From Pseudomonas sp. GM41(2012) (GTDB lineage: Bacteria; Pseudomonadota; Gammaproteobacteria; Pseudomonadales; Pseudomonadaceae): a stretch of DNA of 64,000 nt. The first letter of the stretch is position 1, and each line of letters starts with the position of its first letter. Made by a program: the position numbers and the translations under genes. The stretch spans positions 62,001 through 126,000 of the forward strand of contig NZ_AKJN02000011.1 in assembly GCF_000282315.2 (NCBI RefSeq). Reading direction: 5' to 3'. Positions 8,455 through 17,365 of this stretch are shown here, piece after piece. The notes below the pieces were generated by a model that saw only the letters and a list, made by a program, of their open reading frames with translations, was not told where the DNA came from and searched no databases.

Positions 8455-8730
8455 TTACTCGCCTTCGCCGAAGTAGTCATTGATCAAATTCACCAATGCC
8501 TGCATCGCCTCATCAGCCTGTTCGCCTTCGGTGCTCAGGTGGATTTTGGTGCCCTTGCCCGCAGCGAGCATCATCATTGCCATGATGCTTTTTCCGTCGA
8601 CCGTGGATTCCGGCGTGCGTCCTACTCTGATCGTGCAATCCTTGAACTCACCGGCGACGCCAACGAATTTTGCAGAAGCGCGGGCATGCAGGCCCAGCTT
8701 GTTGATGATTTCAATTTCCAGAGCAGGCAT
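8455..8730 (-). CDS. ptsO: Phosphocarrier NPr (HPr family) of the nitrogen PTS
   Basis: A 91-residue HPr-like protein. The phosphorylated His is H15 in LGLHARASAKF, and the regulatory-serine region reads VDGKSIMAMMML. In Pseudomonas NPr (PtsO) passes phosphate from EI-Ntr (PtsP) to EIIA-Ntr (PtsN). This relay controls carbon/nitrogen balance and polyhydroxyalkanoate or alginate output instead of importing sugar. It is the last gene of the minus-strand cluster rpoN-hpf-ptsN-rapZ-ptsO, 15 bases after rapZ. Confidence 0.95.
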   Translation of the reverse strand: MPALEIEIINKLGLHARASAKFVGVAGEFKDCTIRVGRTPESTVDGKSIMAMMMLAAGKGTKIHLSTEGEQADEAMQALVNLINDYFGEGE

Positions 8731-8745
8731 CGCGGTGTGAATCCT

Positions 8746-9603
8746 TTAGCTGAGGTCGCGGTGGCGAACCTGGACGTTCTTCAGGGATTTTTGCAGGGCC
8801 TGGCCCAGACGTTCGGTCAGGTAGACGGAGCGGTGATGGCCGCCGGTGCAGCCAATGGCAATGGTGACATAAGCGCGGTTGCTGGCAGCAAAGCGGGGTA
8901 GCCACTTTAACAAGTAGGTGGAGATGTCCTGGAACATCTCTTCGACGTCAGGCTGCGCCGCCAGGTAATCGGCAACCGGTTGGTCGAGCCCGGATTGATC
9001 GCGCAACTCTGGCTTCCAGTAAGGGTTAGGCAGGCAGCGCACGTCGAACACCAGATCAGCGTCTACCGGCATTCCACGCTTGAAGCCGAAAGACTCCACC
9101 AGGAACGCCGTACCGGGTTCCGGCTGGTTCAGCAGGCGCAGCTTGATGGTATCTCGCAGCTGATACAGGTTCAGATTGGTGGTGTTTACTTTGAGATCGG
9201 CGAGGTCGGCAATCGGCCCGAGCAGGGCGGTCTCATCGTTGATGGCCTCGGCCAGCGAACGATTGGCATTGCTCAGCGGGTGACGACGGCGGGTTTCCGA
9301 GAAACGTTTGAGCAAGGTTTCTTCGTCGGCGTCCAGATAAAGCACATCACACTGGATATGCCGGCTGCGCACTTCTTCCAGCAGTTCGGGAAACCGCGAC
9401 AAGTGACTCGGCAAGTTACGCGCATCGATCGATACGGCAACCAGCGGTTGCGCCAGCTCGGTATGGATCAACGCACGTTCGGCCAGTTCCGGCAGCAGAC
9501 CGGCGGGCAGGTTGTCGATGCAGTAGTAGCCGTTGTCCTCGAGAACATCGAGTGCGGTACTTTTACCTGAGCCGGAGCGGCCACTGACGATGATCAAGCG
9601 CAT
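8746..9603 (-). CDS. rapZ: RNase adapter protein RapZ
   Basis: A 285-residue P-loop protein (YvcJ/RapZ family). The Walker A motif GRSGSGKST is near the N-terminus, and the C-terminal domain carries the conserved IAIGCTGGHHRSVYL. In E. coli RapZ senses glucosamine-6-phosphate and presents the sRNA GlmZ to RNase E; the target in Pseudomonas is not established. It starts two bases after the ptsN stop, implying tight co-transcription with the PTS-Ntr genes. Confidence 0.95.
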   Translation of the reverse strand: MRLIIVSGRSGSGKSTALDVLEDNGYYCIDNLPAGLLPELAERALIHTELAQPLVAVSIDARNLPSHLSRFPELLEEVRSRHIQCDVLYLDADEETLLKRFSETRRRHPLSNANRSLAEAINDETALLGPIADLADLKVNTTNLNLYQLRDTIKLRLLNQPEPGTAFLVESFGFKRGMPVDADLVFDVRCLPNPYWKPELRDQSGLDQPVADYLAAQPDVEEMFQDISTYLLKWLPRFAASNRAYVTIAIGCTGGHHRSVYLTERLGQALQKSLKNVQVRHRDLS

Positions 9604-9605
9604 GA

Positions 9606-10070
9606 TTAATGACCGTTTTGCTCGTCCAGGACAACCTGATACAAGGCTTCATTGCTCGGGGCGCTGCGCAGTTTTTCGCGCACTTCCTTGCGGTCGAGCA
9701 TGCTGGCGATCTGGCGCAGTAACTCCAGGTGCGCATCGGTAGCGGCTTGCGGGACCAGCAGAACGAACAGCAGGTCAACCGGGGCGCCGTCGATGGCGTC
9801 GAAATCGATGGGTGCATCAAGGTGCATCAGGGCACTGATGGGCGAGGTGCAGCCCTTCAGGCGGCAGTGGGGAATGGCGATGCCGTTGCCAAAACCGGTT
9901 GAGCCGAGTTTTTCACGGGCAATCAAAGCCTCGAAGACATCTTGCATCTCCAGATCCGGCACTTCTTTGTGGATAAGGTTGGCAATTTGCTCAAGGGCTT
10001 TCTTTTTACTGCCGCCCGGCACGTTCACGAGGGAACGGCCGGGGGTCAGGATGCTTTCAAGTCGGATCAT
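9606..10070 (-). CDS. ptsN: PTS IIA-like nitrogen regulatory protein PtsN
   Basis: A 154-residue EIIA-Ntr. The phosphorylation-site histidine lies in GIAIPHCRLKG, near residue 68. It receives phosphate from NPr (ptsO, same operon) and regulates potassium transport, pyruvate dehydrogenase and sigma-54-dependent functions in various proteobacteria. The gene lies 12 bases after hpf, in the order rpoN-hpf-ptsN-rapZ-ptsO that is conserved in gammaproteobacteria. Full length; nothing unusual. Confidence 0.95.
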   Translation of the reverse strand: MIRLESILTPGRSLVNVPGGSKKKALEQIANLIHKEVPDLEMQDVFEALIAREKLGSTGFGNGIAIPHCRLKGCTSPISALMHLDAPIDFDAIDGAPVDLLFVLLVPQAATDAHLELLRQIASMLDRKEVREKLRSAPSNEALYQVVLDEQNGH

Positions 10071-10082
10071 GGGTTGGGAGTG

Positions 10083-10391
10083 TTAACGACCGGTCGCGCC
10101 CTGGAGGAGGCTTTGGGTCTTTTCCTTATGCTTTTTGAGTTGTTTATCCAGCTTGTCGGTCAGTGCGTCGATCGCCGCGTACATATCGGTATGCTCCGCG
10201 TTTGCGACCACTTCATTGCCGGGAATATGCAGCGTGGCTTCGATTTTCTGCTTGAGCTTTTCGACCGTCATCGTGACCTGCACGTTGGTGATCTTGTCGA
10301 AATGCCTCTCTAATCGTTCGAGTTTTTCGCCGATGTAGGTGCGAAGAGGTTCGGTCACTTCCAGTTGGTGTCCACTGATGTTGACTTGCAT
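10083..10391 (-). CDS. hpf: Ribosome hibernation promoting factor (short form)
   Basis: A 102-residue protein of the HPF/RaiA family with the pattern MQVNISGHQLEVTEPLRTYI at the start and IEATLHIPGNEVVANAEHTD in the middle. It binds the 30S decoding region and drives ribosome dimerisation in stationary phase. Length fits the short HPF form, since no C-terminal dimerisation domain is present. The frame stays open 18 codons further, but the ATG at 10391 has a clear GGAG Shine-Dalgarno and matches the family start. Confidence 0.94.
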   Translation of the reverse strand: MQVNISGHQLEVTEPLRTYIGEKLERLERHFDKITNVQVTMTVEKLKQKIEATLHIPGNEVVANAEHTDMYAAIDALTDKLDKQLKKHKEKTQSLLQGATGR

Positions 10392-10465
10392 ACAGCTTCT
10401 CCTTCGTTGCCAGTGCATAAAGCGGCAGGCAGAAATGCCTGCCACTGGAACGCTGTGGCGTGGCT

Positions 10466-11959
10466 CTACATCAACCGCTTGCGTTCGCTCGAAGGCGCGA
10501 TCCCGAGGGATTCGCGGTACTTGGCGACGGTGCGGCGAGCCACCTGAATGCCTTGTGCCTCCAGTAAACCAGCGATCTTGCTGTCACTCAACGGCTTTTT
10601 CTGATTTTCAGCGGCAACCAGTTTTTTGATGATCGCGCGGATCGCCGTGGACGAGCATTCACCGCCCTCGGAGGTGCTGACGTGGCTGGAAAAAAAGTAT
10701 TTCAGTTCATATATGCCCCGTGGGGTATGCATGAATTTCTGCGTGGTCACCCGTGAAATCGTCGACTCGTGCATGCCCACCGCTTCAGCGATGTCATGCA
10801 GGACCAGCGGTTTCATGGCTTCGTCGCCGTATTCCAGAAAACCGCGCTGATGCTCGACGATCTGGGTGGCTACTTTCATCAGGGTTTCGTTGCGGCTTTG
10901 CAGGCTCTTGATGAACCAGCGGGCCTCTTGCAACTGATTGCGCATGAAGGTGTTATCGGCACTGGTGTCAGCGCGGCGCACGAAACCGGCGTACTGAGCG
11001 TTGACCCGCAGTCGTGGCACGGATTCCTGGTTCAGCTCCACCAGCCAGCGCTCGTTGTCCTTGCGTACGATCACGTCGGGAACGACGTACTCGGCTTCGC
11101 TGGACTCGATTTGCGAGCCTGGGCGCGGGTTGAGGCTCTGCACCAGTTCAATCACCTGGCGCAGTTCGTCTTCCTTGAGCTTCATGCGACGCATCAGCTG
11201 GCTGTAATCGCGGCTGCCGAGCAGGTCGATGTAATCGGTGACCAGGCGTTTGGCCTCGACCAGCCAAGGCGTCTTGGCGGGCAACTGGCGCAATTGCAGC
11301 AGCAGGCATTCGCCCAGGTTGCGGGCGCCGATGCCAGCGGGTTCGAATTGCTGGATGCGGTGCAGGACGGCTTCGATCTCGTCCAGTTCGATGTCCAGTT
11401 CCGGGTCGAAGGCTTCGAGAATCTCCTCGAGGGTTTCGTCCAGGTAGCCCTGATTGTTAATGCAGTCGATCAGGGTCACGGCGATCAGGCGATCGGTGTC
11501 GGACATCGGGGCCAGGTTCAGTTGCCACAGCAGGTGGCTTTGCAGGCTTTCGCCGGCCGATGTCCGGGTGGTGAAGTCCCACTCGTCGTCATCGTTGCTC
11601 GGCAGGCTGCTGGCGCTGGTCTGGTAGACATCTTCCCACGCGGTATCGACGGGCAGTTCGTTGGGGATGCGCTCGTTCCAGTCGCCTTCCTCGAGGTTAT
11701 CAACCGTCGGGGCGGTTTCCTGGTAGGAGGGTTCCTGAATGTCAGCGTTGGGTTGCTGTTCGGCTTTGTCGGCCAAGGGGTCGGCGTTATCGAAGTCGTC
11801 GCCTTCTTCCTGGCGTTCGAGCATCGGATTGGACTCCAGGGCCTCCTGGATTTCCTGTTGCAGGTCCAGGGTCGACAATTGGAGCAGGCGGATGGCCTGT
11901 TGCAGCTGCGGTGTCATCGTCAGCTGCTGGCCCATTCTCAAGACTAGCGATGGTTTCAT
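10466..11959 (-). CDS. rpoN: RNA polymerase sigma-54 factor RpoN
   Basis: A 497-residue sigma-54. The Gln/Leu-rich activator-interacting region I is at the N-terminus (MKPSLVLRMGQQLTMTPQLQ). An acidic linker follows (about residues 50-130), then the core-binding region, and a C-terminal RpoN box ARRTVAKYRESL near residue 475 that reads the -24 element. RpoN serves nitrogen assimilation, flagella, pili and many catabolic genes. It opens the minus-strand group rpoN-hpf-ptsN-rapZ-ptsO and is separated from lptB by 184 AT-richer bases that probably hold its promoter. Confidence 0.97.
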   Translation of the reverse strand: MKPSLVLRMGQQLTMTPQLQQAIRLLQLSTLDLQQEIQEALESNPMLERQEEGDDFDNADPLADKAEQQPNADIQEPSYQETAPTVDNLEEGDWNERIPNELPVDTAWEDVYQTSASSLPSNDDDEWDFTTRTSAGESLQSHLLWQLNLAPMSDTDRLIAVTLIDCINNQGYLDETLEEILEAFDPELDIELDEIEAVLHRIQQFEPAGIGARNLGECLLLQLRQLPAKTPWLVEAKRLVTDYIDLLGSRDYSQLMRRMKLKEDELRQVIELVQSLNPRPGSQIESSEAEYVVPDVIVRKDNERWLVELNQESVPRLRVNAQYAGFVRRADTSADNTFMRNQLQEARWFIKSLQSRNETLMKVATQIVEHQRGFLEYGDEAMKPLVLHDIAEAVGMHESTISRVTTQKFMHTPRGIYELKYFFSSHVSTSEGGECSSTAIRAIIKKLVAAENQKKPLSDSKIAGLLEAQGIQVARRTVAKYRESLGIAPSSERKRLM

Positions 11960-12143
11960 GGCAGGGGCTTAACACCTTATTCGCCGGCGCACATGCGCCA
12001 TCCACTACAGGGCGCCGGAGCGCCAAACATAAGCAAATTATATGCCCGAAACTGCAGCGTTTGCCTAGAGCGCTGTAACAATAAAAAAATGTTGATTTTT
12101 TATCGAGACGAGCGCCCGGGCAACCAGCCAGACACCTCAGTGC

Positions 12144-12869
12144 TTACAGGCGGAACTCATGGCCCAGATACACTTCCTTGACCAGGTCGTTGGCCAGGAT
12201 GGTGGCAGAGTCACCTTCGGCGATCAGCTGGCCGTCGTTGACGATGTAGGCGGTTTCGCAGATATCCAGGGTTTCACGGACGTTGTGGTCAGTGATCAGC
12301 ACACCAATGCCCTTGGCCTTGAGGTGATAGATGATCTGCTTGATGTCGCCCACCGAAATCGGGTCCACGCCGGCGAACGGTTCGTCGAGCAGGATGAATT
12401 TCGGGTTGGTAGCCAGTGCCCGGGCGATTTCCACACGGCGGCGTTCACCACCGGACAGGCTCATCCCGAGGTTGTCGCGGATGTGGCTGATGTGGAATTC
12501 CTGCAGCAGGCTTTCCAGCTCTTGGCGACGACCGGCCTTGTCGAGTTCCTTGCGGGTCTCGAGGATCGCCATGATGTTGTCGGCTACCGAGAGTTTGCGG
12601 AAGATCGATGCTTCTTGCGGAAGATAGCCGATGCCGGCCTTCGCACGACCGTGCATAGGCTGGTGGCTGACATCCAGATCGTCAATCAGTACGCGGCCCT
12701 GATCGGCCTGTACCAGGCCGACAATCATGTAAAAGCAGGTGGTCTTGCCGGCGCCGTTGGGACCTAACAGGCCGACGATCTGACCGCTATCGATCGACAG
12801 GCTGACGTCACGCACGACCTGGCGGCTCTTGTAGCTCTTTGCCAGATGCTGAGCTTTCAGAGTTGCCAT
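12144..12869 (-). CDS. lptB: LPS export ABC transporter ATP-binding protein LptB
   Basis: A 241-residue ABC ATPase. Walker A is GPNGAGKTTCFYM, the signature is SLSGGERRRVEIAR, and Walker B is KFILLDEPFAGVDP. LptB powers LptFG extraction of lipopolysaccharide from the inner membrane to the LptC-LptA bridge. The start overlaps the lptA stop by one base. Together with lptA, lptC and the kds genes it forms the conserved LPS biogenesis block. Confidence 0.97.
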   Translation of the reverse strand: MATLKAQHLAKSYKSRQVVRDVSLSIDSGQIVGLLGPNGAGKTTCFYMIVGLVQADQGRVLIDDLDVSHQPMHGRAKAGIGYLPQEASIFRKLSVADNIMAILETRKELDKAGRRQELESLLQEFHISHIRDNLGMSLSGGERRRVEIARALATNPKFILLDEPFAGVDPISVGDIKQIIYHLKAKGIGVLITDHNVRETLDICETAYIVNDGQLIAEGDSATILANDLVKEVYLGHEFRL

Positions 12870-13417
12870 TACTGGGCCTTTTGCTCGTCGGTTTTCTTCT
12901 TCGGCTGGATCACCATGTCGATGCGCGGACGCGACTCGGTGACCTTATTGCCCGTCGCGCGACCGGCGCTCGCCAGCTTTTTGACCGTGTCGTAGACGAT
13001 TTTCTCGCCTTGGGTGACGTTGTTGTCCTTGTCGACAACTTTTGCCTTGTCGATCAGCACGACGCGGTTTTGCGCTGCGTGGTACTGGATGGTCACGCCC
13101 CAGCCCTGAACGGGTTTGGTGTCGCCTGCAGTTTGCAGTTGCTCGAAATAGGCGAGGTTGCCCACCGAAGTCACCACGTCAATGTCGCCGGTCGGCGTGC
13201 GGGTGATGGTCACGGTGTTGCCTTTAACGATCATCGAGCCCTGAGTGATGATCACATCACCTTTATAGGTGGCAACGCCATTCTTGTCGTCCAGCTGGGC
13301 ATCGTCGGCCTGAATGCGGATAGGCTGCGCTTGATCGGTCGGCAGTGCCCAGGCGCTCACGCTTCCCAGTGCTGCGCTCAGACCGAGCAAAATAGGGAGG
13401 GTTTTAACGAGCCTCAT
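12869..13417 (-). CDS. lptA: LPS transport periplasmic protein LptA
   Basis: A 182-residue periplasmic protein. It has an N-terminal signal peptide (MRLVKTLPILLGLSAALGSVSAWA) and the OstA-type beta-jellyroll seen in QPIRIQADDAQLDDKNGVATYKGDV. LptA polymerises into the bridge that carries LPS from LptC to LptDE at the outer membrane. The C-terminal tail is Lys-rich. The coding sequence overlaps the end of lptC by 14 bases and touches lptB, so the three are translated as one unit. Confidence 0.94.
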   Translation of the reverse strand: MRLVKTLPILLGLSAALGSVSAWALPTDQAQPIRIQADDAQLDDKNGVATYKGDVIITQGSMIVKGNTVTITRTPTGDIDVVTSVGNLAYFEQLQTAGDTKPVQGWGVTIQYHAAQNRVVLIDKAKVVDKDNNVTQGEKIVYDTVKKLASAGRATGNKVTESRPRIDMVIQPKKKTDEQKAQ

Positions 13418-13976
13418 ACTGTCCTCTTACGTTCGATAGCAGGTGTATCCTGCTTTCTTTCAAATACGCTTTCATTCCCTTGCCAGTCGACACACCACCA
13501 GCGCCGTCGATTCTAACGGGTTGCTCGGTCTGCGCATATTGCTGCTGCGGGAACACTGTCATGCGGGTGGTGGTAATCAGGGTCTTGCGGTTTTTCTCGT
13601 CGAAGCGCGTGATGCGCACCGAGTCAATCAGTTCGACCTGAGTGCCGTCGGGATTCACTTCGCCGTGCTCGCTCTGGACATGCCACGGGAACTCGGTGCC
13701 GCGGAACATGTTCAGGTCGGGATTGGTCAACAGCGTCACTTCCGTGGCTTTCAGGTGTTCAACCTTGTCGGACGTCATTTCGTATTGCAGTTTGCCGTCC
13801 GGCAGATATTGCACGCTGTGGGCGTTGGTCGCGTAATAGTCGATCGCGGTTTCATCGGTCTTTGCCACCGGCTTGTCGAGGAAGCGTTCCGGGCTGATGT
13901 TCCAGTAGCCGACCGCCGCGAATATCGCTGCGATGCAACCGAACACCAGGAATTTGCGAATCTTTTTGCTCAGCAT
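13404..13976 (-). CDS. lptC: LPS export protein LptC
   Basis: A 190-residue bitopic inner-membrane protein. One N-terminal transmembrane helix (FLVFGCIAAIFAAVGYW) is followed by a periplasmic jellyroll with the LptC-like phrase YYATNAHSVQYLPDGKLQYE. It receives LPS from LptB2FG and hands it to LptA. The frame is open 12 codons further upstream, but the ATG giving MLSKKIRKF fits the family and lies 7 bases after kdsC. Overlaps lptA by 14 bases. Confidence 0.93.
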   Translation of the reverse strand: MLSKKIRKFLVFGCIAAIFAAVGYWNISPERFLDKPVAKTDETAIDYYATNAHSVQYLPDGKLQYEMTSDKVEHLKATEVTLLTNPDLNMFRGTEFPWHVQSEHGEVNPDGTQVELIDSVRITRFDEKNRKTLITTTRMTVFPQQQYAQTEQPVRIDGAGGVSTGKGMKAYLKESRIHLLSNVRGQYEAR

Positions 13977-13983
13977 AGTTGGC

Positions 13984-14508
13984 TCACAGGTACGCGGCGT
14001 TTGCCGCATCAAGGCGGCCCTGCGCGCGCAGGATCAATTCGCAGAATTCGCGAGCGGCACCTTCGCCACCACGGGCCTGGGTGATGCCGTGGGCGTGTTC
14101 ACGGACGAAGCTGGCGGCGTTTGCCACCGCCATGCCCAGGCCGGCGCGGCGAATCACCGGCAGGTCCGGCAGGTCGTCACCGAGATAGGCGACTTGCTCA
14201 TAGCTTAGGTTGAGTTGGGAAAGAAGCTCGTCGAGCACCACCAGTTTGTCCTCGCGCCCCTGGTACACGTGTGGAATACCGAGGTTCTTCGCGCGTCGCT
14301 CGACCACCGGGGTCTTGCGGCCGCTGATGATAGCGGTCTGCACGCCGGCTGCCATCAACATCTTGATGCCTTGGCCGTCGAGGGTGTTGAACGTCTTGAA
14401 TTCGCTGCCGTCTTCGAGGAAGTACAGGCGTCCGTCGGTCAGTACGCCATCGACGTCAAAAACTGCCAGTTTGATGTTCTTGCCGCGTTGCAGCAGGTCG
14501 GTGCTCAT
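13984..14508 (-). CDS. kdsC: 3-deoxy-D-manno-octulosonate-8-phosphate phosphatase KdsC
   Basis: A 174-residue HAD-superfamily phosphatase that removes phosphate from Kdo-8-phosphate. The nucleophile motif DVDGVLTDG is near residue 18, the second motif is IISGR, and the acidic motif is AYLGDDLPD. It lacks a cap domain, as expected for a tetrameric KdsC. I use the ATG at 14508; a GTG one codon earlier is in frame. The start overlaps the kdsD stop by one base. Confidence 0.95.
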   Translation of the reverse strand: MSTDLLQRGKNIKLAVFDVDGVLTDGRLYFLEDGSEFKTFNTLDGQGIKMLMAAGVQTAIISGRKTPVVERRAKNLGIPHVYQGREDKLVVLDELLSQLNLSYEQVAYLGDDLPDLPVIRRAGLGMAVANAASFVREHAHGITQARGGEGAAREFCELILRAQGRLDAANAAYL

Positions 14509-15482
14509 CACATTACTCCTGCGCGCAGCAGATCGGACAGGTTGAAGGCGCCGATCGGTCGGTCCTCCTTGTCCACCACTACCAGCGCGTTGATTCGATG
14601 GTCTTCCATGATTTTCAGGGCTTCGGCTGCCAGCATATCGGCCCGGGCGGTCTTGCCGTGGACGGTCATGACCTCGTCGATGGTCGTATGGTGGATGTCG
14701 ATGGTCCGGTCAAGGGTGCGGCGCAAGTCGCCGTCGGTGAAGATCCCGGCCAGTTTGCCATCGGCCTCCACAATCGCGGTCATGCCCAGGCCCTTGCGGG
14801 TCATTTCCATCAAGGCGTCCTTGAGTAGTGTGCCACGTTGCACCTGGGGCAGTTCTGCGCCGGCGTGCATGACGGTTTCCACTTTCAGCAGCAGGCGTCG
14901 GCCAAGTGCGCCGCCGGGGTGGGAAAAGGCGAAATCTTCAGCGGTGAAACCGCGGGCTTCCAGCAGCGCAACGGCCAGGGCGTCGCCCATGACCAAGGCG
15001 GCAGTGGTCGACGAGGTCGGTGCCAGGTTGAGCGGACAGGCTTCGTGCTCGACGTGCACGTTGAGGTTGACCTCGGCAGCCTTCGCCAGCGGTGAATCAG
15101 GGTTGCCGGTCATGCTGATCAATTGAATGCCCAGACGCTTGATCAGCGGCAGCAGGGTGACGATTTCATTGGTGGAGCCGGAGTTCGACAATGCCAGGAT
15201 GATGTCGTCGCGGGTGATCATGCCCATGTCGCCGTGGCTGGCTTCGGCCGGGTGCACGAAAAAGGCCGTGGTGCCGGTGCTGGCCAGGGTGGCGGCGATC
15301 TTGTTGCCGATGTGCCCCGATTTGCCCATGCCGACCACGACCACGCGCCCTTTGCTGGCCAGAATCATCTCGCAAGCGCGTACGAAATCTGCGTCGATAC
15401 GGGGCAACAAGCCTTGTACGGCTTCCAGTTCGAGGCGGATGGTGCGTTGTGCTGATTGAATCAGGTCGCTGGATTGGCTCAT
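14508..15482 (-). CDS. kdsD: Arabinose-5-phosphate isomerase KdsD
   Basis: A 324-residue enzyme that converts ribulose-5-phosphate to arabinose-5-phosphate, the first step of Kdo synthesis. It has an N-terminal SIS sugar-isomerase domain (GMGKSGHIGNKIAATLASTG, about residue 50) and two C-terminal CBS domains (from about residue 205). It is the promoter-proximal gene of the minus-strand LPS block kdsD-kdsC-lptC-lptA-lptB. The ATG giving MSQSSDLIQSAQ is chosen; the frame extends 21 codons further into the divergent promoter region. It is back-to-back with mlaF across 276 bases. Confidence 0.95.
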   Translation of the reverse strand: MSQSSDLIQSAQRTIRLELEAVQGLLPRIDADFVRACEMILASKGRVVVVGMGKSGHIGNKIAATLASTGTTAFFVHPAEASHGDMGMITRDDIILALSNSGSTNEIVTLLPLIKRLGIQLISMTGNPDSPLAKAAEVNLNVHVEHEACPLNLAPTSSTTAALVMGDALAVALLEARGFTAEDFAFSHPGGALGRRLLLKVETVMHAGAELPQVQRGTLLKDALMEMTRKGLGMTAIVEADGKLAGIFTDGDLRRTLDRTIDIHHTTIDEVMTVHGKTARADMLAAEALKIMEDHRINALVVVDKEDRPIGAFNLSDLLRAGVM

Positions 15483-15758
15483 GTCAGAAATCGTATAGCC
15501 TGATGAAAAGGCGGCGATTATAACGGTAATGATCGAAACCCTCACGCAAGTTCGTCGCGCTTTGTCATTCCCCGTTACCGAATCCCCCTGAATGGAAGCT
15601 TTTACCCCGTCATGTTACTCAACATGGCCCGGCTTGGGCCTTGGGCGCTTGGCCTTTGCAGTGATATAGTTCGCCGCCAGTTCGGCCTGCCCGGGATGTA
15701 TGTGCTTTCGCCAGAAAGTCAGGCGTCCGAGTGAGAGGCTGCATCGCAAGGAGTTTAG

Positions 15759-16568
15759 ATGAGTGCCGATAAAGCCTACGCGGTCGAGCTGAAGGGACTG
15801 ACCTTCAAGCGCGGAACGCGCAGCATTTTCAATAACGTCGATATACGTATCCCGCGCGGCAAGGTCACCGGCATCATGGGGCCTTCCGGGTGTGGCAAGA
15901 CTACGCTGTTGCGGCTGATGGGCGCACAGCTGCGGCCCACCAAAGGCGAAGTCTGGGTCAATGGACAGAACCTGCCGAAACTGTCACGCAGTGATCTGTT
16001 CGATGCGCGAAAGCACATGGGCGTGCTGTTTCAGAGTGGTGCACTGTTCACCGATCTCGATGTGTTCGAGAACGTGGCCTTTCCGCTACGCGTTCATACC
16101 GAACTTCCGGAAGAAATGATCCGGGATATCGTCCTGCTCAAATTGCAGGCCGTGGGTTTGCGTGGCGCCATCGACCTGATGCCTGACGAGTTGTCCGGCG
16201 GCATGAAACGTCGCGTCGCTTTGGCGCGGGCGATTGCCCTCGATCCGCAGATCCTCATGTATGACGAGCCCTTTGTCGGCCAGGACCCCATTGCCATGGG
16301 TGTGCTGGTGCGTCTGATCCGCCTGCTCAACGATGCGCTGGGCATCACCAGTATCGTGGTCTCCCACGACCTGGCCGAGACCGCGAGCATCGCCGATTAC
16401 ATCTATGTCGTCGGCGAAGGCCAGGTGTTGGGGCAGGGCACTCCCGAGGAGCTGATGAACTCGCAGGAGCCACGCATCCGTCAATTCATGACAGGCGAGC
16501 CTGACGGTCCGGTCGCCTATCACTTTCCAGCGACGGATTACCGCGCAGATCTTCTGGGGCAGCGTTGA
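15759..16568 (+). CDS. mlaF: Phospholipid transport ABC ATPase MlaF
   Basis: A 269-residue ABC ATPase (Ttg2A in pseudomonads). Walker A is GPSGCGKTTLLRL, the signature is LSGGMKRRVALAR, and Walker B is ILMYDEPFVGQDP. It energises the MlaFEDB complex, which moves phospholipids between the inner membrane and MlaC to keep outer-membrane lipid asymmetry; in Pseudomonas it also affects solvent and antibiotic tolerance. First gene of mlaFEDCB, with an AAGGAG about 10 bases before the ATG. mlaE begins on its stop codon. Confidence 0.96.
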   Translation: MSADKAYAVELKGLTFKRGTRSIFNNVDIRIPRGKVTGIMGPSGCGKTTLLRLMGAQLRPTKGEVWVNGQNLPKLSRSDLFDARKHMGVLFQSGALFTDLDVFENVAFPLRVHTELPEEMIRDIVLLKLQAVGLRGAIDLMPDELSGGMKRRVALARAIALDPQILMYDEPFVGQDPIAMGVLVRLIRLLNDALGITSIVVSHDLAETASIADYIYVVGEGQVLGQGTPEELMNSQEPRIRQFMTGEPDGPVAYHFPATDYRADLLGQR

Positions 16569-17365
16569 TGCGCAAGATTTCACTAATAGAACGGGTTCGC
16601 CGGTTCGGCCACTCTGGCATTGACGTGCTGGGGGTGTTTGGCCGTTCGGCGATATTCCTGTTTCATGCGTTGCTTGGCCGTGGCGGCATTGGCGGCGGTT
16701 TTGGCTTGCTGATCAAGCAGCTGCATTCGGTGGGCGTAATGTCCCTGGTGATCATCGTGGTCTCCGGGGTATTCATCGGCATGGTGCTGGCGCTGCAAGG
16801 CTTCAATATCCTGTCCAGCTATGGTTCGGAGCAGGCGGTTGGCCAGATGGTTGCGCTGACGCTGTTGCGCGAACTGGGGCCCGTGGTCACGGCATTGCTG
16901 TTCGCCGGGCGCGCCGGTTCGGCACTGACTGCCGAAATCGGCAACATGAAGTCCACCGAGCAGTTGTCCAGTCTGGAAATGATTGGTGTCGACCCGCTCA
17001 AGTACATCATTGCCCCGCGCCTGTGGGCCGGCTTCATTTCCCTGCCGGTGCTGGCGATGATCTTCAGCGTGGTGGGCATCTGGGGTGGTTCGTGGGTGGC
17101 CGTCGACTGGCTGGGTGTCTATGAAGGTTCCTACTGGTCCAACATGCAGAACAGCGTGACCTTTGCAGACGATGTGCTCAACGGCATCATCAAAAGCATC
17201 GTTTTCGCCTTTGTCGTGACCTGGATCGCCGTATTCCAAGGCTATGACTGCGAGCCCACTTCCGAGGGGATCAGTCGTGCCACTACCAAGACCGTGGTGT
17301 ATGCCTCTTTGGCTGTACTCGGCCTGGACTTTATTCTGACCGCCTTGATGTTTGGAGATTTCTGA
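16568..17365 (+). CDS. mlaE: Phospholipid transport permease MlaE
   Basis: A 265-residue inner-membrane permease of the MlaE family with five or so hydrophobic segments. The family-specific stretch LRELGPVVTALLFAGRAGSA is near residue 100, followed by AEIGNMKSTEQL. Works with MlaF (ATPase), MlaD (MCE ring) and MlaB. It overlaps mlaF and mlaD by one base at either end, typical of strict coupling. The ATG at 16568 is used in place of the TTG one codon earlier. Confidence 0.96.
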   Translation: MRKISLIERVRRFGHSGIDVLGVFGRSAIFLFHALLGRGGIGGGFGLLIKQLHSVGVMSLVIIVVSGVFIGMVLALQGFNILSSYGSEQAVGQMVALTLLRELGPVVTALLFAGRAGSALTAEIGNMKSTEQLSSLEMIGVDPLKYIIAPRLWAGFISLPVLAMIFSVVGIWGGSWVAVDWLGVYEGSYWSNMQNSVTFADDVLNGIIKSIVFAFVVTWIAVFQGYDCEPTSEGISRATTKTVVYASLAVLGLDFILTALMFGDF